Assembly (NCBI RefSeq): GCF_000737335.2
Contig: NZ_JMCC02000065.1
Location: forward strand, 1-52,794
Length of the DNA: 52,794 bases
From: Enhygromyxa salina
GTDB lineage: Bacteria > Myxococcota_A > Polyangia > Nannocystales > Nannocystaceae
Direction: 5' to 3'
Under the pieces are notes generated by a model. The model was not told the origin of the DNA, did no database searches, and was given only the letters and a program-made list of their open reading frames with translations. The translations under genes and the position numbers were made by a program. The first letter of the stretch is position 1; every line of letters starts with the position of its first letter. Below, piece by piece: positions 1 to 10,007 of the stretch.

Positions 1-45
1 GCCCGGTCGCGCCCGCGGAGCGCCCGGTCGCGCCCGCGGAGCGCC
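1..45. repeat. 21-bp tandem repeat inside rsmD
   Basis: Two identical 21-bp units (1-21 and 22-42) plus the first bases of a third are visible. More copies may lie left of the window. The unit is a multiple of three and is translated in frame within rsmD as a seven-residue Gly/Arg/Ser/Ala/Thr repeat, so copy-number change would not shift the frame. Confidence 0.85.
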
Positions 46-391
46 CTGCTGCCCGACCGCCTCGCTCGCCGAGCACCCCCCTCGCGTCGCCCATGATCAC
101 GCGGGCATGGGCGTGGATGCCCAGCGCGTCGAGCTGCTGGTCGAGGAAGCGAATCAGCTGCGGCTGCTGCTCGACCAAGGTCGCGTGCGCTGCACCCCGG
201 CTGATCGCCTCGATCGCGAGCGCCCCCGTGCCCGCGAAGAGATCCAGCACGCGCGCGCCGACGACTTCGTGCTGCAGACGATCGAAGATCGCGCTGCGCA
301 CCCGACTCGAGCTCGGGCGCACGCCCGTGATCGAATTCGGCAGCGACAGCAGCCGCCGCCCGCGAAGCGTTCCAGAGACGATCCGCTGCAC
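1..391 (-). CDS. rsmD: 16S rRNA (guanine966-N2)-methyltransferase RsmD, 3' end outside the window
   Basis: RsmD methylates G966 of 16S rRNA with S-adenosylmethionine during 30S assembly. Only the N-terminal 130 residues are in the window. They open with the family signature QRIVSGTLRGRRL, then RPSSSRVRSAIFDRL and the SAM-binding motif I VLDLFAGTGALAIEAISRGA, followed by an acidic residue in LVEQQ. The catalytic DPPY motif lies beyond the left edge. I chose GTG at 391-389 because it directly precedes the conserved start of the family; an in-frame TGA lies at 436-434 with no better start between. No clear Shine-Dalgarno is visible. Odd feature: a 21-bp tandem repeat is read in frame just after the GDARG motif, inserting Gly/Arg/Ser/Ala-rich residues. 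Family assignment is firm; the repeat makes the C-terminal half worth checking. Confidence 0.85.
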   Translation of the reverse strand, partial: MQRIVSGTLRGRRLLSLPNSITGVRPSSSRVRSAIFDRLQHEVVGARVLDLFAGTGALAIEAISRGAAHATLVEQQPQLIRFLDQQLDALGIHAHARVIMGDARGVLGERGGRAAGRSAGATGRSAGATG

Positions 392-461
392 GCCCGATCT
401 GTAGCGCCCCGGCGCGCGCCTGGAAACCCACCTTCACGGGACCGCGGCGCGCCCGTCTCAG

Positions 462-1739
462 CTAGCCGGCGTAGCTGCGCACCCAACCACCTAGCGAGAC
501 GCCCTCGTCGGCGCCTTTCGAGATCCCGAGGATCTCGAAGCTGCCGTCCGGGCGCGCGCCCAGGCCCCAGGCGGTCCCGCAGATCTCGACGCGGTGGGCC
601 CACTGCGCGTCGCCGCCGGAGGTGATCGCCATGACCCAAGGCTGGCCGGAGCAGGTCGCGCTGGGATAGGCCTGCCGGCCCACCAGCAGATAGCCGCCAT
701 CGGGTCGCACGTGCGGGTGGGCGTAGTCGAGCAGCGCACAGCCTTCGGGGCCGCACTGCTCGGGCTCGGCCACGTCGAAGCGCCGATACTCGCGGGTCCA
801 GATGCTGGCGCCGGTGAGCAGCGAGACCTGCTCGAGTGCCAGCGCGCGTCCGGCCCCGACTCCCGTCGGCTGGCGGCGGACGACGAGCATGGTGTCCCCC
901 TGTGCGGCCCCTACCCAGCCCTCGCTTCGCGCCCAGCGGACGCTGCCGTCGGGCTCGATGAGCTCGAAGCCTTCGCCGGTCGACCACACCGCCGCGCCGT
1001 CTTCCAGGGCGTGCACGGCTCCGCTTGGCGACGTGCGCGGATTGACGGTCGTGCGCGTCGCGAGCTGCTCAATCTGATCGAGGCTCGTGACCCTGAACAG
1101 CGCGTGCTCGACGAGCCCGTCGTCGAGGTCGTCGAGGGTCGTGACCCACGCCCCGCCCGCGACGTCCCGGGCCGCGAGCAGTCGGTTGTAGCTGGCCTCC
1201 TGCCAGGCGCGCGAGTCCAAGATCGCGCCGCTGCTGGCGTCGACGATCGCTATCCGCTCCTGGTCATCGAGGTCGCGGGCCACGACCCACAGCTCGTCGG
1301 CGACGAAGTCGAAGGACCAGACGCTCAGCTCGCTGACTGCCCAACCAAACCCGGCGCCGTCGCTCATGACCCGGACCAGGGGATGGCCGATCGGGTCGAC
1401 GGGGTCGACGATGCCGTTGCTCGCAAGCCACGCGTCCCACTCGTCGCGGTAGCCGGGCGGCGCCAACTGCATGACCCAGCCGCCGTCCGGATGGAGCTTG
1501 GCGAACCAGGGCACGCCAGGCAGCGCGCGCGTGTCGAGCTCCGGCTGGGTCTCGATCCCGTTGCCCCAGCCAGCGGCACACTCGACGGCGTACTCAGGCA
1601 CGGGCGGGAAGCGAACGGGATCGAGGCCCAGCGGCCAGTCGATCTCGTCGCAGGCGGGGACGATCTCGACGAGCTCATCGCCGCACGCACCGAGGGCGAG
1701 CACGACGAGCACGAGGACGGACGCGGCTGTACGGGTCAC
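462..1739 (-). CDS. Secreted lipoprotein, probable WD40/PQQ-like beta-propeller
   Basis: Predicted lipoprotein of 425 residues. The signal peptide has a hydrophobic core (SVLVLVVLALGAC) ending in a lipobox with the modified cysteine at residue 19. The mature part is rich in Trp/Gly/Asp and has recurrent segments such as GGWVMQLAPPG, GAGFGWAVSELSVWSFD, GAILDSRAW, GSVRWARSEGW and TGASIWTREY. These are typical blades of outer-surface propellers that bind ligands or act as scaffolds. No catalytic motif is recognisable. It ends with GGWVRSYAG. It is divergent from the beta-helix lipoprotein at 1902 across a 162-bp spacer that must hold both promoters. Function unknown; the propeller fold is inferred from repeat rhythm, the lipoprotein nature from direct reading. 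Confidence 0.7.
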   Translation of the reverse strand: MTRTAASVLVLVVLALGACGDELVEIVPACDEIDWPLGLDPVRFPPVPEYAVECAAGWGNGIETQPELDTRALPGVPWFAKLHPDGGWVMQLAPPGYRDEWDAWLASNGIVDPVDPIGHPLVRVMSDGAGFGWAVSELSVWSFDFVADELWVVARDLDDQERIAIVDASSGAILDSRAWQEASYNRLLAARDVAGGAWVTTLDDLDDGLVEHALFRVTSLDQIEQLATRTTVNPRTSPSGAVHALEDGAAVWSTGEGFELIEPDGSVRWARSEGWVGAAQGDTMLVVRRQPTGVGAGRALALEQVSLLTGASIWTREYRRFDVAEPEQCGPEGCALLDYAHPHVRPDGGYLLVGRQAYPSATCSGQPWVMAITSGGDAQWAHRVEICGTAWGLGARPDGSFEILGISKGADEGVSLGGWVRSYAG

Positions 1740-1901
1740 CGCCCAATCATCGCGGGCGCGGACGCGACGCGAAAGCGGGGAAGCCCGCGAACACGACAGG
1801 TGCTTCCTCCATACTCGCGCTGCCCCGGTGCGATGGGCGTTGTGAAGCTCGCCCGCAGCACCCCCAATTGGCCGACCTACAAACCCTGTTAGATTCCCGC
1901 G

Positions 1902-3479
<1,578 letters not shown>

Positions 3480-3658
3480 TCCCCCCCACTCGAAGCGACG
3501 GCCAAGAACAACGCAAAATAGACTCCGCGTCGTCTACCGCGACGAGAAAAGTTGCGGGCTCGACTCCTGCGGATGGCACTTCGCCGTGGTTCCGAATGTG
3601 GCAGGTTGCTTGATGGATGGGTGCTTCTCAGCGGTTGATGAGCGTGGCCATCGCCGCA

Positions 3659-5761
3659 TCACTCGAAGCGACCGATCAACTCGATGCTCGGAGGCCCCTG
3701 CCAGCGCTGGCCCAGGCTGTCAGGCGTGACCTGCTCGCGGCCGAGCACGAGCGGGCCCGCGCGCCGCCGCAGCCGATCGCATTGGTCCAAGATCAGCGCG
3801 ACGGTCTGCGGAGCCCGCGGGGCCAAGCTGGGATCGATCTCGCACACCGAGCCCCGGTAGTAGAGGTGGCAGCCCTGCGCGTCGTTGGGCTCGCCCGCGC
3901 TCGGCATCGATCGGAACCGCAGCTCCGGCGCGAGCAGGCGCAGCGGCGAGCGATCGGGCGCCAGGCAGCAGTCCAGATCCGGCTCGTCGGTTGCCTGCCG
4001 CGGGCGCACGAACCACAGCGTGCATCCCTCCAGCTCACGCGACTGCAGCTGCTTGGCCAAGAACACGTACTCGGCTTGAAAGGTGTACTCGTGGCGCCAG
4101 CCGGGCCGCGCCGCCAAGCTCCCGAGCATGGCGATCATCACCGCCCCCGCGCCCAGCAGCGCCCGCCGATGTCGCGCGCGCGGGCCTTGCAGGTAGTCGT
4201 TGGCCGCCTCGCCGACCTGGGCCGCGAGCAACACCAAGACCGGCAGCGCCAGCACGAAATAGCGCGCCCCGGTCAGGCCGTCGTGGGTCAGGTTGCGACC
4301 GATCGGGATGAAGATCAGCGCGAGGCTGAGCGCGGCGGCGACCAACCCAGACCAACGCCGGCGCGACGCCGCCACGCCAACCCCGACCACCGCCAAGCCC
4401 AAGCACAGCGGCGAGATCCAGTGCGGCGGGGTGACCGTAGCCGTCCAAAACTGCGAGAACAGCAGCTTGGCTGCGTCGCGGATCCCGTCGAGCTCGGGGC
4501 CGGGATGCCTGCTCGGCACGACCAGGCGAAACCACCCGTAGACTCCGATCGCCACCCAACACAGGCCAAAATACAGCGCGTCCGCCCAGCGTCGCCCGGC
4601 CGGCAGCCAGTTGGCGCGACCTGACCCGAACACGGGGCCCAGCAGCGACCACAGCACGATCAACGACAGCTGCGGCCAGCAGTCCACCCGGGTCAACACG
4701 GCGAGCACGATCAGCACGACGCTCAGCAGACGTGGGACCGGGCTTGGATCCGCCGCCGCGCGCTGCCACACGACCCAAGCCGCGAGCGCCAGCGTCCCCG
4801 CCAGCACGTGCTCCGAGCTCGAGGCCGACAGGCGCACTGCGATCGGTGCGAGCGCGAGCAGCAGCCCCGCGACGATGCCCGCGCTCAGCGAGCCACCCAG
4901 GCGCCGCACCAACAACACCACCAGCGGCACCGCGAGCGCGCCAACAACTCGCGCGAGCGCGAACGCGACCCCCACCGTCCATGGGCTCAGGTGACGAACG
5001 ACCGCCTGCAGCACCGCCGCGGTCGCGCCAAACCGGAGCTCGCCCAGGCCCTCGACCGGCAGGAAGGATCCGTACCAATTGCCGACGCTGGCCACGACCA
5101 TGAAGCGGGGGACCAGCGCGAACACGAACAGCGTGGCCATGGCCACCGCCCACCCACGGTCATCCTGATCCACCCCACGGTCCACATGGTTGGCCGCGCG
5201 CTGCCGCCAGCGCTGAACGAGCGCGGTCACGCCCAGCAACAAGGCGGCCAACCACGCGACGCTCGCTACCACCAGCGGATCTGCGATCTCGATCCCGCTG
5301 ATCGACTCATCGGCCTCGCCGTCGGTCACGTCGCTGATCACCGGCACCTGCTCGGGCATCAGGGGCGCGAGCTGTTCATGCGCATCACCGACGAACCCAC
5401 GCAGTCCCGCCAGCGCGGCCGGGCAGCGCTCACCCAGCTCGGGCGGCGCGTAGTAGGCCAAGTCCGCGCCCTCGTGGGTGGCCTCGAGCACGCACCCGCG
5501 CGGGCCCAGCAGCGCCGTATGGGAGCCCGCCTCGCTGACCCACTCGATCTGCGTGCGGAACAGCGAGGTGTCGACTCGACCCAGGGTGCACGGGCCAGCG
5601 GCGGCGATCGGTCGCAGGCGGTCGAGCAGATCGTCGACCTGCTGCTTGGACAGCGCCTGCTCGCAGGTCTCGCTGAACCCCGGACTGGCCCGCGCTCGCG
5701 CCGGCCACAGCACGGCGAGCAACGCCAGCACCGTCAACAGAACACGCAGACGCGGCGGCAC
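3659..5761 (-). CDS. Multi-spanning membrane protein, glycosyltransferase-39 (ArnT/PMT)-like
   Basis: About 700 residues. After a signal/anchor segment (LRVLLTVLALLAVLWPARARA) comes an extracytoplasmic region of about 150 residues with paired Cys, then roughly ten hydrophobic segments (DPLVVASVAWLAALLLGVTAL, WAVAMATLFVFALVPRFMVV and others) and a soluble C-terminal part. The layout with a large loop after TM1, together with motifs such as GNWYGSF and ALARVVGALAVPLVVLL, resembles GT39-type transferases that use polyprenyl-phosphate sugars, but no DE/DD catalytic pair is certain. The open frame extends to an ATG at 5836, which would overlap the divergent gene's ATG within a shared CATG. I prefer GTG at 5761 because it places the signal sequence at the N-terminus and leaves room for a promoter. 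The neighbouring acyltransferases and flippase support a surface-polysaccharide role. Confidence 0.7.
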   Translation of the reverse strand: MPPRLRVLLTVLALLAVLWPARARASPGFSETCEQALSKQQVDDLLDRLRPIAAAGPCTLGRVDTSLFRTQIEWVSEAGSHTALLGPRGCVLEATHEGADLAYYAPPELGERCPAALAGLRGFVGDAHEQLAPLMPEQVPVISDVTDGEADESISGIEIADPLVVASVAWLAALLLGVTALVQRWRQRAANHVDRGVDQDDRGWAVAMATLFVFALVPRFMVVASVGNWYGSFLPVEGLGELRFGATAAVLQAVVRHLSPWTVGVAFALARVVGALAVPLVVLLVRRLGGSLSAGIVAGLLLALAPIAVRLSASSSEHVLAGTLALAAWVVWQRAAADPSPVPRLLSVVLIVLAVLTRVDCWPQLSLIVLWSLLGPVFGSGRANWLPAGRRWADALYFGLCWVAIGVYGWFRLVVPSRHPGPELDGIRDAAKLLFSQFWTATVTPPHWISPLCLGLAVVGVGVAASRRRWSGLVAAALSLALIFIPIGRNLTHDGLTGARYFVLALPVLVLLAAQVGEAANDYLQGPRARHRRALLGAGAVMIAMLGSLAARPGWRHEYTFQAEYVFLAKQLQSRELEGCTLWFVRPRQATDEPDLDCCLAPDRSPLRLLAPELRFRSMPSAGEPNDAQGCHLYYRGSVCEIDPSLAPRAPQTVALILDQCDRLRRRAGPLVLGREQVTPDSLGQRWQGPPSIELIGRFE

Positions 5762-5834
5762 GGTGGGACTATATCCGAGCTTGTCCCGCGCGCGCCGATC
5801 TCCGCGCTTGGTCGGCGTGATGCCCGGGACTAAC

Positions 5835-6962
5835 ATGGTCGACGTGAACGACCCTGAACGTGGCCACCCGCGCTGGACGATCGCCAGCTATGTCGACGGC
5901 GACGAGGGGCGCATCGTCTCGCTGTTCGAGCGCGTGTTCGCCAAGCCAATGGGCCGCAGCGAGAGCATCCAGCATTGGCGCTGGAAATTCGCCGCCAACC
6001 CGGTCGGCCCCAAGGTCATCGAGCTGGTCTGGGACGCCGATCAGCTCGTCGGTCAATACGCGATCTCGCCTCGCAAGCTGCGCTGCAACGGCGCCCAGCA
6101 GCTCGGCGCGCTCAGCCTCGACACGATGACCGATCCCGACTACGGCCGTCAGGGCATCTTCACGGCCAGCGCAGAGGCCTGCTACGCGCGCTTGGTCGAG
6201 GCCGGCTTCACCTGCGTCTACGGGTTCCCCAACGCCAACTCGATCCACGGGTTCGAGAAGCGCTTGAGCTGGCAGGTCGTCATGCCCACGCCCGTGCTGG
6301 TCAAGGCCCTCGATGTCGGCGAGTTCGTCGCCGACAAGCTCGGGCGCCCAGGCTTGGGTCCTTTGCTGTCGGCGGCCTCGCGGCAGGTCTCGCGCGCGCC
6401 CTCGCTGGTCGACGCGCTCGCGGCTCGGCTGCGCGGGCTCGAGCCGCTGAGCGTGCAGGTGTTCGATCGCTTCGACGCCTGGGCCGATACGCTGTGGACC
6501 CGCTGCCAAGCCCAGCACGGCGCCTGGGTCATCCGCGATCACGAGTTCTTGGCCTGGCGCTACGACGCCCGGCCCGAGTCCGACTACCTGCGGCTGCGCG
6601 TCGATGGCCCCGACGGCGAGGTCGCAGGCTACGTCGTGCTCGCCTTCGCCGAGCGCGAGCAGGGGCTGTGCGCCTTCGTCATGGATCTGCTCGTCGATCT
6701 CGAGGTCCCCGGTGCGCTCGCCAGCATCCTGCACGGCGTCGAGCGACACGCCCGGGCGCGCGGCTGCGCGTTCGCCAGCGCGATGGCGGGGCCGGGCTCG
6801 CGCTATCGCCAAGCCCTGCTGCGACAGGCCTATCTCCCGCTGCCCGAGCGGCTGTTCCCGCAGGAGCTCTACTTCGGCGTGCGGGTGTTTGGCGACAGCG
6901 ACGGCGCGCTGCTCCAGCCCCACAGCTGGCAGCTGAGCTGGGGCGACATCGACGTGCTGTGA
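5835..6962 (+). CDS. GNAT-family N-acetyltransferase, polysaccharide-associated type
   Basis: 375 residues. The N-terminal half carries a GNAT fold: a KVIELVWDADQLVGQYAISPRKL strand pair (beta4-beta5) followed by MTDPDYGRQGIFTASAEA, whose YGRQGIF segment corresponds to the acetyl-CoA pyrophosphate loop (R-x-x-G-x-G/A). The motif HWRWKFAANP near residue 50 is common in GNAT proteins of exopolysaccharide clusters. The C-terminal half repeats an acyltransferase-like element (FLAWRYDARPESDYLRL), so this is the double-domain type. It should transfer an acyl group from CoA to a sugar amine or similar acceptor in the cytoplasm. It is divergent from the GT39-like gene and convergent with the flippase gene, whose stop lies only 3 bp away. 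Confidence 0.8.
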   Translation: MVDVNDPERGHPRWTIASYVDGDEGRIVSLFERVFAKPMGRSESIQHWRWKFAANPVGPKVIELVWDADQLVGQYAISPRKLRCNGAQQLGALSLDTMTDPDYGRQGIFTASAEACYARLVEAGFTCVYGFPNANSIHGFEKRLSWQVVMPTPVLVKALDVGEFVADKLGRPGLGPLLSAASRQVSRAPSLVDALAARLRGLEPLSVQVFDRFDAWADTLWTRCQAQHGAWVIRDHEFLAWRYDARPESDYLRLRVDGPDGEVAGYVVLAFAEREQGLCAFVMDLLVDLEVPGALASILHGVERHARARGCAFASAMAGPGSRYRQALLRQAYLPLPERLFPQELYFGVRVFGDSDGALLQPHSWQLSWGDIDVL

Positions 6963-6965
6963 GCC

Positions 6966-8237
6966 TCAGTCTGACCCGGCCCCACGCGCTGCCCGGGGGC
7001 CAACGGCAATGTTTGCGGTCAGGTACAGCACCAAGCGAAACCCCGCCAACACCAGCAGGGTCTGGATCGCCCCCGCGATCCCCCGAGTCGGGATCAGCCA
7101 CAATCCAACCCCGACCGAGCAACCGAGCGCCGCCAAGTTCAGCCACAGCTGCAGGCGAAAGCGAGACAGCGCCGTCAAGGTCTGCGACAGCATGTTCGCC
7201 AGCCCCAGCACCACCGCGGTGATCGACGCGACCACCAGCTCCGGCAGATACACAGCGTACTCGGGGGTGTACGCGTAGCGCAGATACGCGTCACCGATCA
7301 GCGCGACGATCACCACGCCGACCCCGTTGAGCACGACCACGAGACCCAGCAGCTTGACGAGCAGCACCCAAAACCCGCGGGCGTCGTCGACCGACAGGCG
7401 GGCCAGCTTGGGGATCGCGGCGTTGCCAAGCGCGACGTTGACCACGCCGCTGGCCTGGATCACCGACAGCACCGCCGCAAAGAATCCAGCAGCCTCGAGC
7501 CCGTGGGTGTCTTCGAGCACGTAGGTCGGGACGTTGCCCGTCAGGCCCAGCAGCCCCGCCGCGACGCCCATCGGCAGCGCCTCCCAGGCCAGCCCGCGCA
7601 GCCGCACGCGATCGAAGCGAGGCCGCAGCGAGCGACCACTTGCCAGCGGATCGTCTGCGACCTGAACCTGCGCAGCCCTGCGCCGATCGTAGAACAGCAT
7701 GTGCAGCGTCAGCCCAGCCGCGACCATACCCAGCGCGAGGACCTCGTCGCCAAGCACCAGCCCAAGCGCGAGCAAGCCGATCCACAGGCCACCCTGGACC
7801 GCCCGCGAGATCCCGATCGTGTCCATTTTCTGGGCCCGCTGCGCGCGGCCATACAGGATGTCCGAGACACTGCCCGCCACCCGGATCACCCCAAGCAGAC
7901 ACACGACCGCCGCGACCTGCCACGGCCAGCCGCGGATCAGGCACACACCCGCCGTCACCCCCAGGGCCAGCGGCAACATGATCGCCCGCAGGCCCAGGTA
8001 GTCGGCGAAGCCCCAGCGTGCCCGCGTGTCGACCACGTAGATCGGTCGCAGGTGCAGGTTGGCCAGGATGATGATCGGCGTGGCCACGGCCAGCCCCAGC
8101 GAGTAGCGGCCAAGCGCCTCGGGCGAGCCGAGCTTGGCCACGACGATCAGCGCCAACCATTGCGCGGCCGCGAAGCTCAGCTCCCCGAGCAGGGTCCACG
8201 ACAGACTGCGACCGACCGAGTCGGGGGTCTCGCTCAT
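6966..8237 (-). CDS. Oligosaccharide flippase (Wzx/MOP superfamily)
   Basis: 423 residues with about twelve hydrophobic segments and no signal peptide. The N-terminus (SVGRSLSWTLLGELSFAAAQWLALIVVAKLGSPEALGRYSL) is the classic opening of Wzx-type translocases that flip undecaprenyl-linked repeat units to the periplasm. Later segments (VYLPELVVASITAVVLGLANMLSQTLTAL) fit TM10-11 of the MOP exporter fold. I chose ATG at 8237, since the frame upstream to 8447 encodes only Arg/Ser/Pro-rich low-complexity residues. It is flanked by two acyltransferase genes on the opposite strand, supporting a small polysaccharide modification and export neighbourhood. The specific substrate cannot be told. Confidence 0.82.
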   Translation of the reverse strand: MSETPDSVGRSLSWTLLGELSFAAAQWLALIVVAKLGSPEALGRYSLGLAVATPIIILANLHLRPIYVVDTRARWGFADYLGLRAIMLPLALGVTAGVCLIRGWPWQVAAVVCLLGVIRVAGSVSDILYGRAQRAQKMDTIGISRAVQGGLWIGLLALGLVLGDEVLALGMVAAGLTLHMLFYDRRRAAQVQVADDPLASGRSLRPRFDRVRLRGLAWEALPMGVAAGLLGLTGNVPTYVLEDTHGLEAAGFFAAVLSVIQASGVVNVALGNAAIPKLARLSVDDARGFWVLLVKLLGLVVVLNGVGVVIVALIGDAYLRYAYTPEYAVYLPELVVASITAVVLGLANMLSQTLTALSRFRLQLWLNLAALGCSVGVGLWLIPTRGIAGAIQTLLVLAGFRLVLYLTANIAVGPRAARGAGSD

Positions 8238-8424
8238 GGACCTCGGTTGGCCTGCGTCGTGGCGGTAATCATGGCTGGGGGGGGAGTCTGAGGTATCATC
8301 ACGCGCATGGGCGAACCAGTGCTCCGCACGGACAATGACACGCTCTGGCTCGATTCGCGGGGAACTCCGGGGATCGGCGAGCGGTGAGCGCGACCGGCGA
8401 CTGGCGCCGCGAACCCAGCGATGC

Positions 8425-8430
8425 AGGAGG
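8425..8430 (+). promoter_or_regulatory. Strong Shine-Dalgarno (AGGAGG) that sets the start of the next gene
   Basis: AGGAGG lies 10 nt upstream of the GTG at 8441. An earlier in-frame GTG at 8384 has no comparable site, so translation probably begins at 8441. Confidence 0.7.
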
Positions 8431-8440
8431 CCGCGCTGGC

Positions 8441-9529
8441 GTGACAACGGAGATCCGAGAAGCCAGCGAGCGCGACCTCCCCGGACTCGCCGAGCTGCTT
8501 GGTGCCCGCGAGGGACTCAGCAGTCCCTATCTTGGAACACGGCGCGCCTTGCTCGACCTCGACCCCGCGCGCGGCCGCGTGTGGGTGGGCATCGCGGCCG
8601 AGCGCGTCGTCGCGCTCAGCTGCGTCGAGCTGCGGCGCCTGCAGGTCGGCGCGACCACCTGCAACGCTGGCTATTGGACAGCGCTCTATGTCCACCCCGA
8701 CCACCCCGATCCGCAGCTCGACGTCCGACTGGGCCAGGCCATGCTCGGCGGCCTCGAGCAGCTTGGCATCACGCGGGTCTACCTCTCAGTCCGCGGAGCA
8801 ACGCCGCGCGCCGCCTCGCTCCTCGAGACCCACGCACGCATCGGCTCGCGCGAGCTCGCGCGCTACGTCGTACGCATGAAGCCGCTGCGGCCGCTGTCGT
8901 TGGTCTCCAAGCAGCTGCGGCTGCCGGAGCTGGCCCAGCGCGTCGCCGCCCCGCTCGATCGCGTGGCTGGGCTGCCGCTGCGCTTGCCTGGCTGGCGGCC
9001 CGATCCTCCGCCCGGCAGCTCGGTGGTCACGTTGAGCCTGGTCGAGGACGGCGAGGCCGTGGCCCAGCTGCTCATGCGCGCGCGCGCGGGCAAGGTCACG
9101 CGAGCGTGGGATCTCGAGAGCCTGTGCGCCCGCTACCACTCGGCGAAGGCTGACGCCCGCTACACGCTGCTGGGGTTGTGCCAGGCGGGCGTGATCATTG
9201 GCGTCGCCGTGTTCCGCGTCCGCACCCGCACAAGCGGGGTCCGGGTGGGCGTGGTCCTCGAGCTCGCCGCCCGCGACGACGACTCTGCCACCCTCGCGCT
9301 GCTGCTGAGAAGTATCGAACGACGCGCGCGCGCTCGATCGGCGGACGCAGTGCTCTTGCTCGACTCGCTTGGCGATCAAACCAGCAAGCTCGCGCGCGCT
9401 GCCGGCTATCTCGACATCGGCGAACGAGTCACGGTGCTCACGGCCACCGGCGCCGAGATTGCCAACAGCGATCTGATCCATCAGGCCCAGGCTTGGCGAT
9501 TTCCGCTTGGAGACCACGACAGCTTTTGA
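8441..9529 (+). CDS. GNAT-like acyltransferase family protein
   Basis: 362 residues from the GTG at 8441, chosen because of the AGGAGG site; 381 if the GTG at 8384 is used. The N-terminal domain starts TTEIREASERDLPGLAELLGAREG, the usual alpha1 of a GNAT domain, followed by RVWVGIAAERVVALSCVELRRL and a post-strand WTALYVHPDHPDPQLDVRLGQAML, which fits the acetyl-CoA loop region with a degenerate Q/R-x-x-G-x-G/A. A second GNAT-like half follows (SLVEDGEAVAQLL ... VIIGVAVFRVRTR ... KLARAAGYLDIGERVTVL). No signal peptide or membrane segment. With the acyltransferase at 5835 it brackets the flippase gene. Substrate unknown; a role in surface glycan or lipid acylation is inferred from context only. 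Confidence 0.65.
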   Translation: MTTEIREASERDLPGLAELLGAREGLSSPYLGTRRALLDLDPARGRVWVGIAAERVVALSCVELRRLQVGATTCNAGYWTALYVHPDHPDPQLDVRLGQAMLGGLEQLGITRVYLSVRGATPRAASLLETHARIGSRELARYVVRMKPLRPLSLVSKQLRLPELAQRVAAPLDRVAGLPLRLPGWRPDPPPGSSVVTLSLVEDGEAVAQLLMRARAGKVTRAWDLESLCARYHSAKADARYTLLGLCQAGVIIGVAVFRVRTRTSGVRVGVVLELAARDDDSATLALLLRSIERRARARSADAVLLLDSLGDQTSKLARAAGYLDIGERVTVLTATGAEIANSDLIHQAQAWRFPLGDHDSF

Positions 9530-9759
9530 TGATGGTTTAATGTCGCGCCCCCAAAGCCGGCCAAAGTGCTACCATTGGTCGCCTTGGCGGACATCACGCA
9601 AATTGCAGCAGCGCGGACGCGCCGCCTCCCCCTGCAAGATCTGCAAAGTTGCTCGCTACAGTCCGGTTGGCAGGCATTTCCGGTCGCCGGGCCGCCCATT
9701 GGACGCCCCGGATACGCGCCAAAACAGTGCTCCATCTTACTAATATTTCATAGATTTTA

Positions 9760-9776
9760 CTGGCACGAGACTTGCG
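9760..9776 (+). promoter_or_regulatory. Sigma-54 (RpoN) -24/-12 promoter
   Basis: CTGGCACGAGACTTGCG contains TGGCAC (9761-9766), a 5-bp spacer and TTGC (9772-9775), a full match to the RpoN consensus TGGCAC-N5-TTGC. It sits in a local A/T-rich patch (taatatttcatagatttta). Predicted transcription would start near 9787 and run into the PilX-like/PilY1 genes. In myxobacteria and pseudomonads, pilus genes are known RpoN/PilR targets, so the context fits. Confidence 0.85.
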
Positions 9777-9786
9777 TAACTTCAGC

Positions 9787-10007
9787 GCGCGCCCCGCTCG
9801 CCATCCACGACCCCCGGGATGACCCACACCTCGCTGGCTCGCCAAATTCGACCTCCTGAGGTCCATCTCCCAAAAGCCGAACAGATGACCACCCACCGCG
9901 ACAGTCCCAACGTGACCCAATCTAGCAACCGGGATATGCACTTGTTTGTGGGCGATCTCGGCTGGCTACGAAATCCTTTCATAGTAGGTCGCTGGCCCCG
10001 CATCACC
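9787..10007 (+). other. Long leader between the sigma-54 promoter and the pilin-like gene; 9530-9759 is featureless
   Basis: About 220 nt separate the predicted start from the ATG at 10008. The stretch has lower GC than its surroundings and a short inverted repeat (gacct-cctg-aggtc near 9851-9864). The pilin reading frame stays open back to 9819, but the residues encoded there lack the class III-like leader. I therefore treat it as an untranslated leader, possibly carrying an unrecognised small gene. The 230 bases between the acyltransferase stop and the promoter show no gene. Confidence 0.4.

Noticed and set aside
3554..3570. Possible tRNA gene in the 3480-3658 gap
   Set aside because: Only the T-arm fits. 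No anticodon arm with U33, no D-arm and no complementary acceptor strand could be placed upstream.
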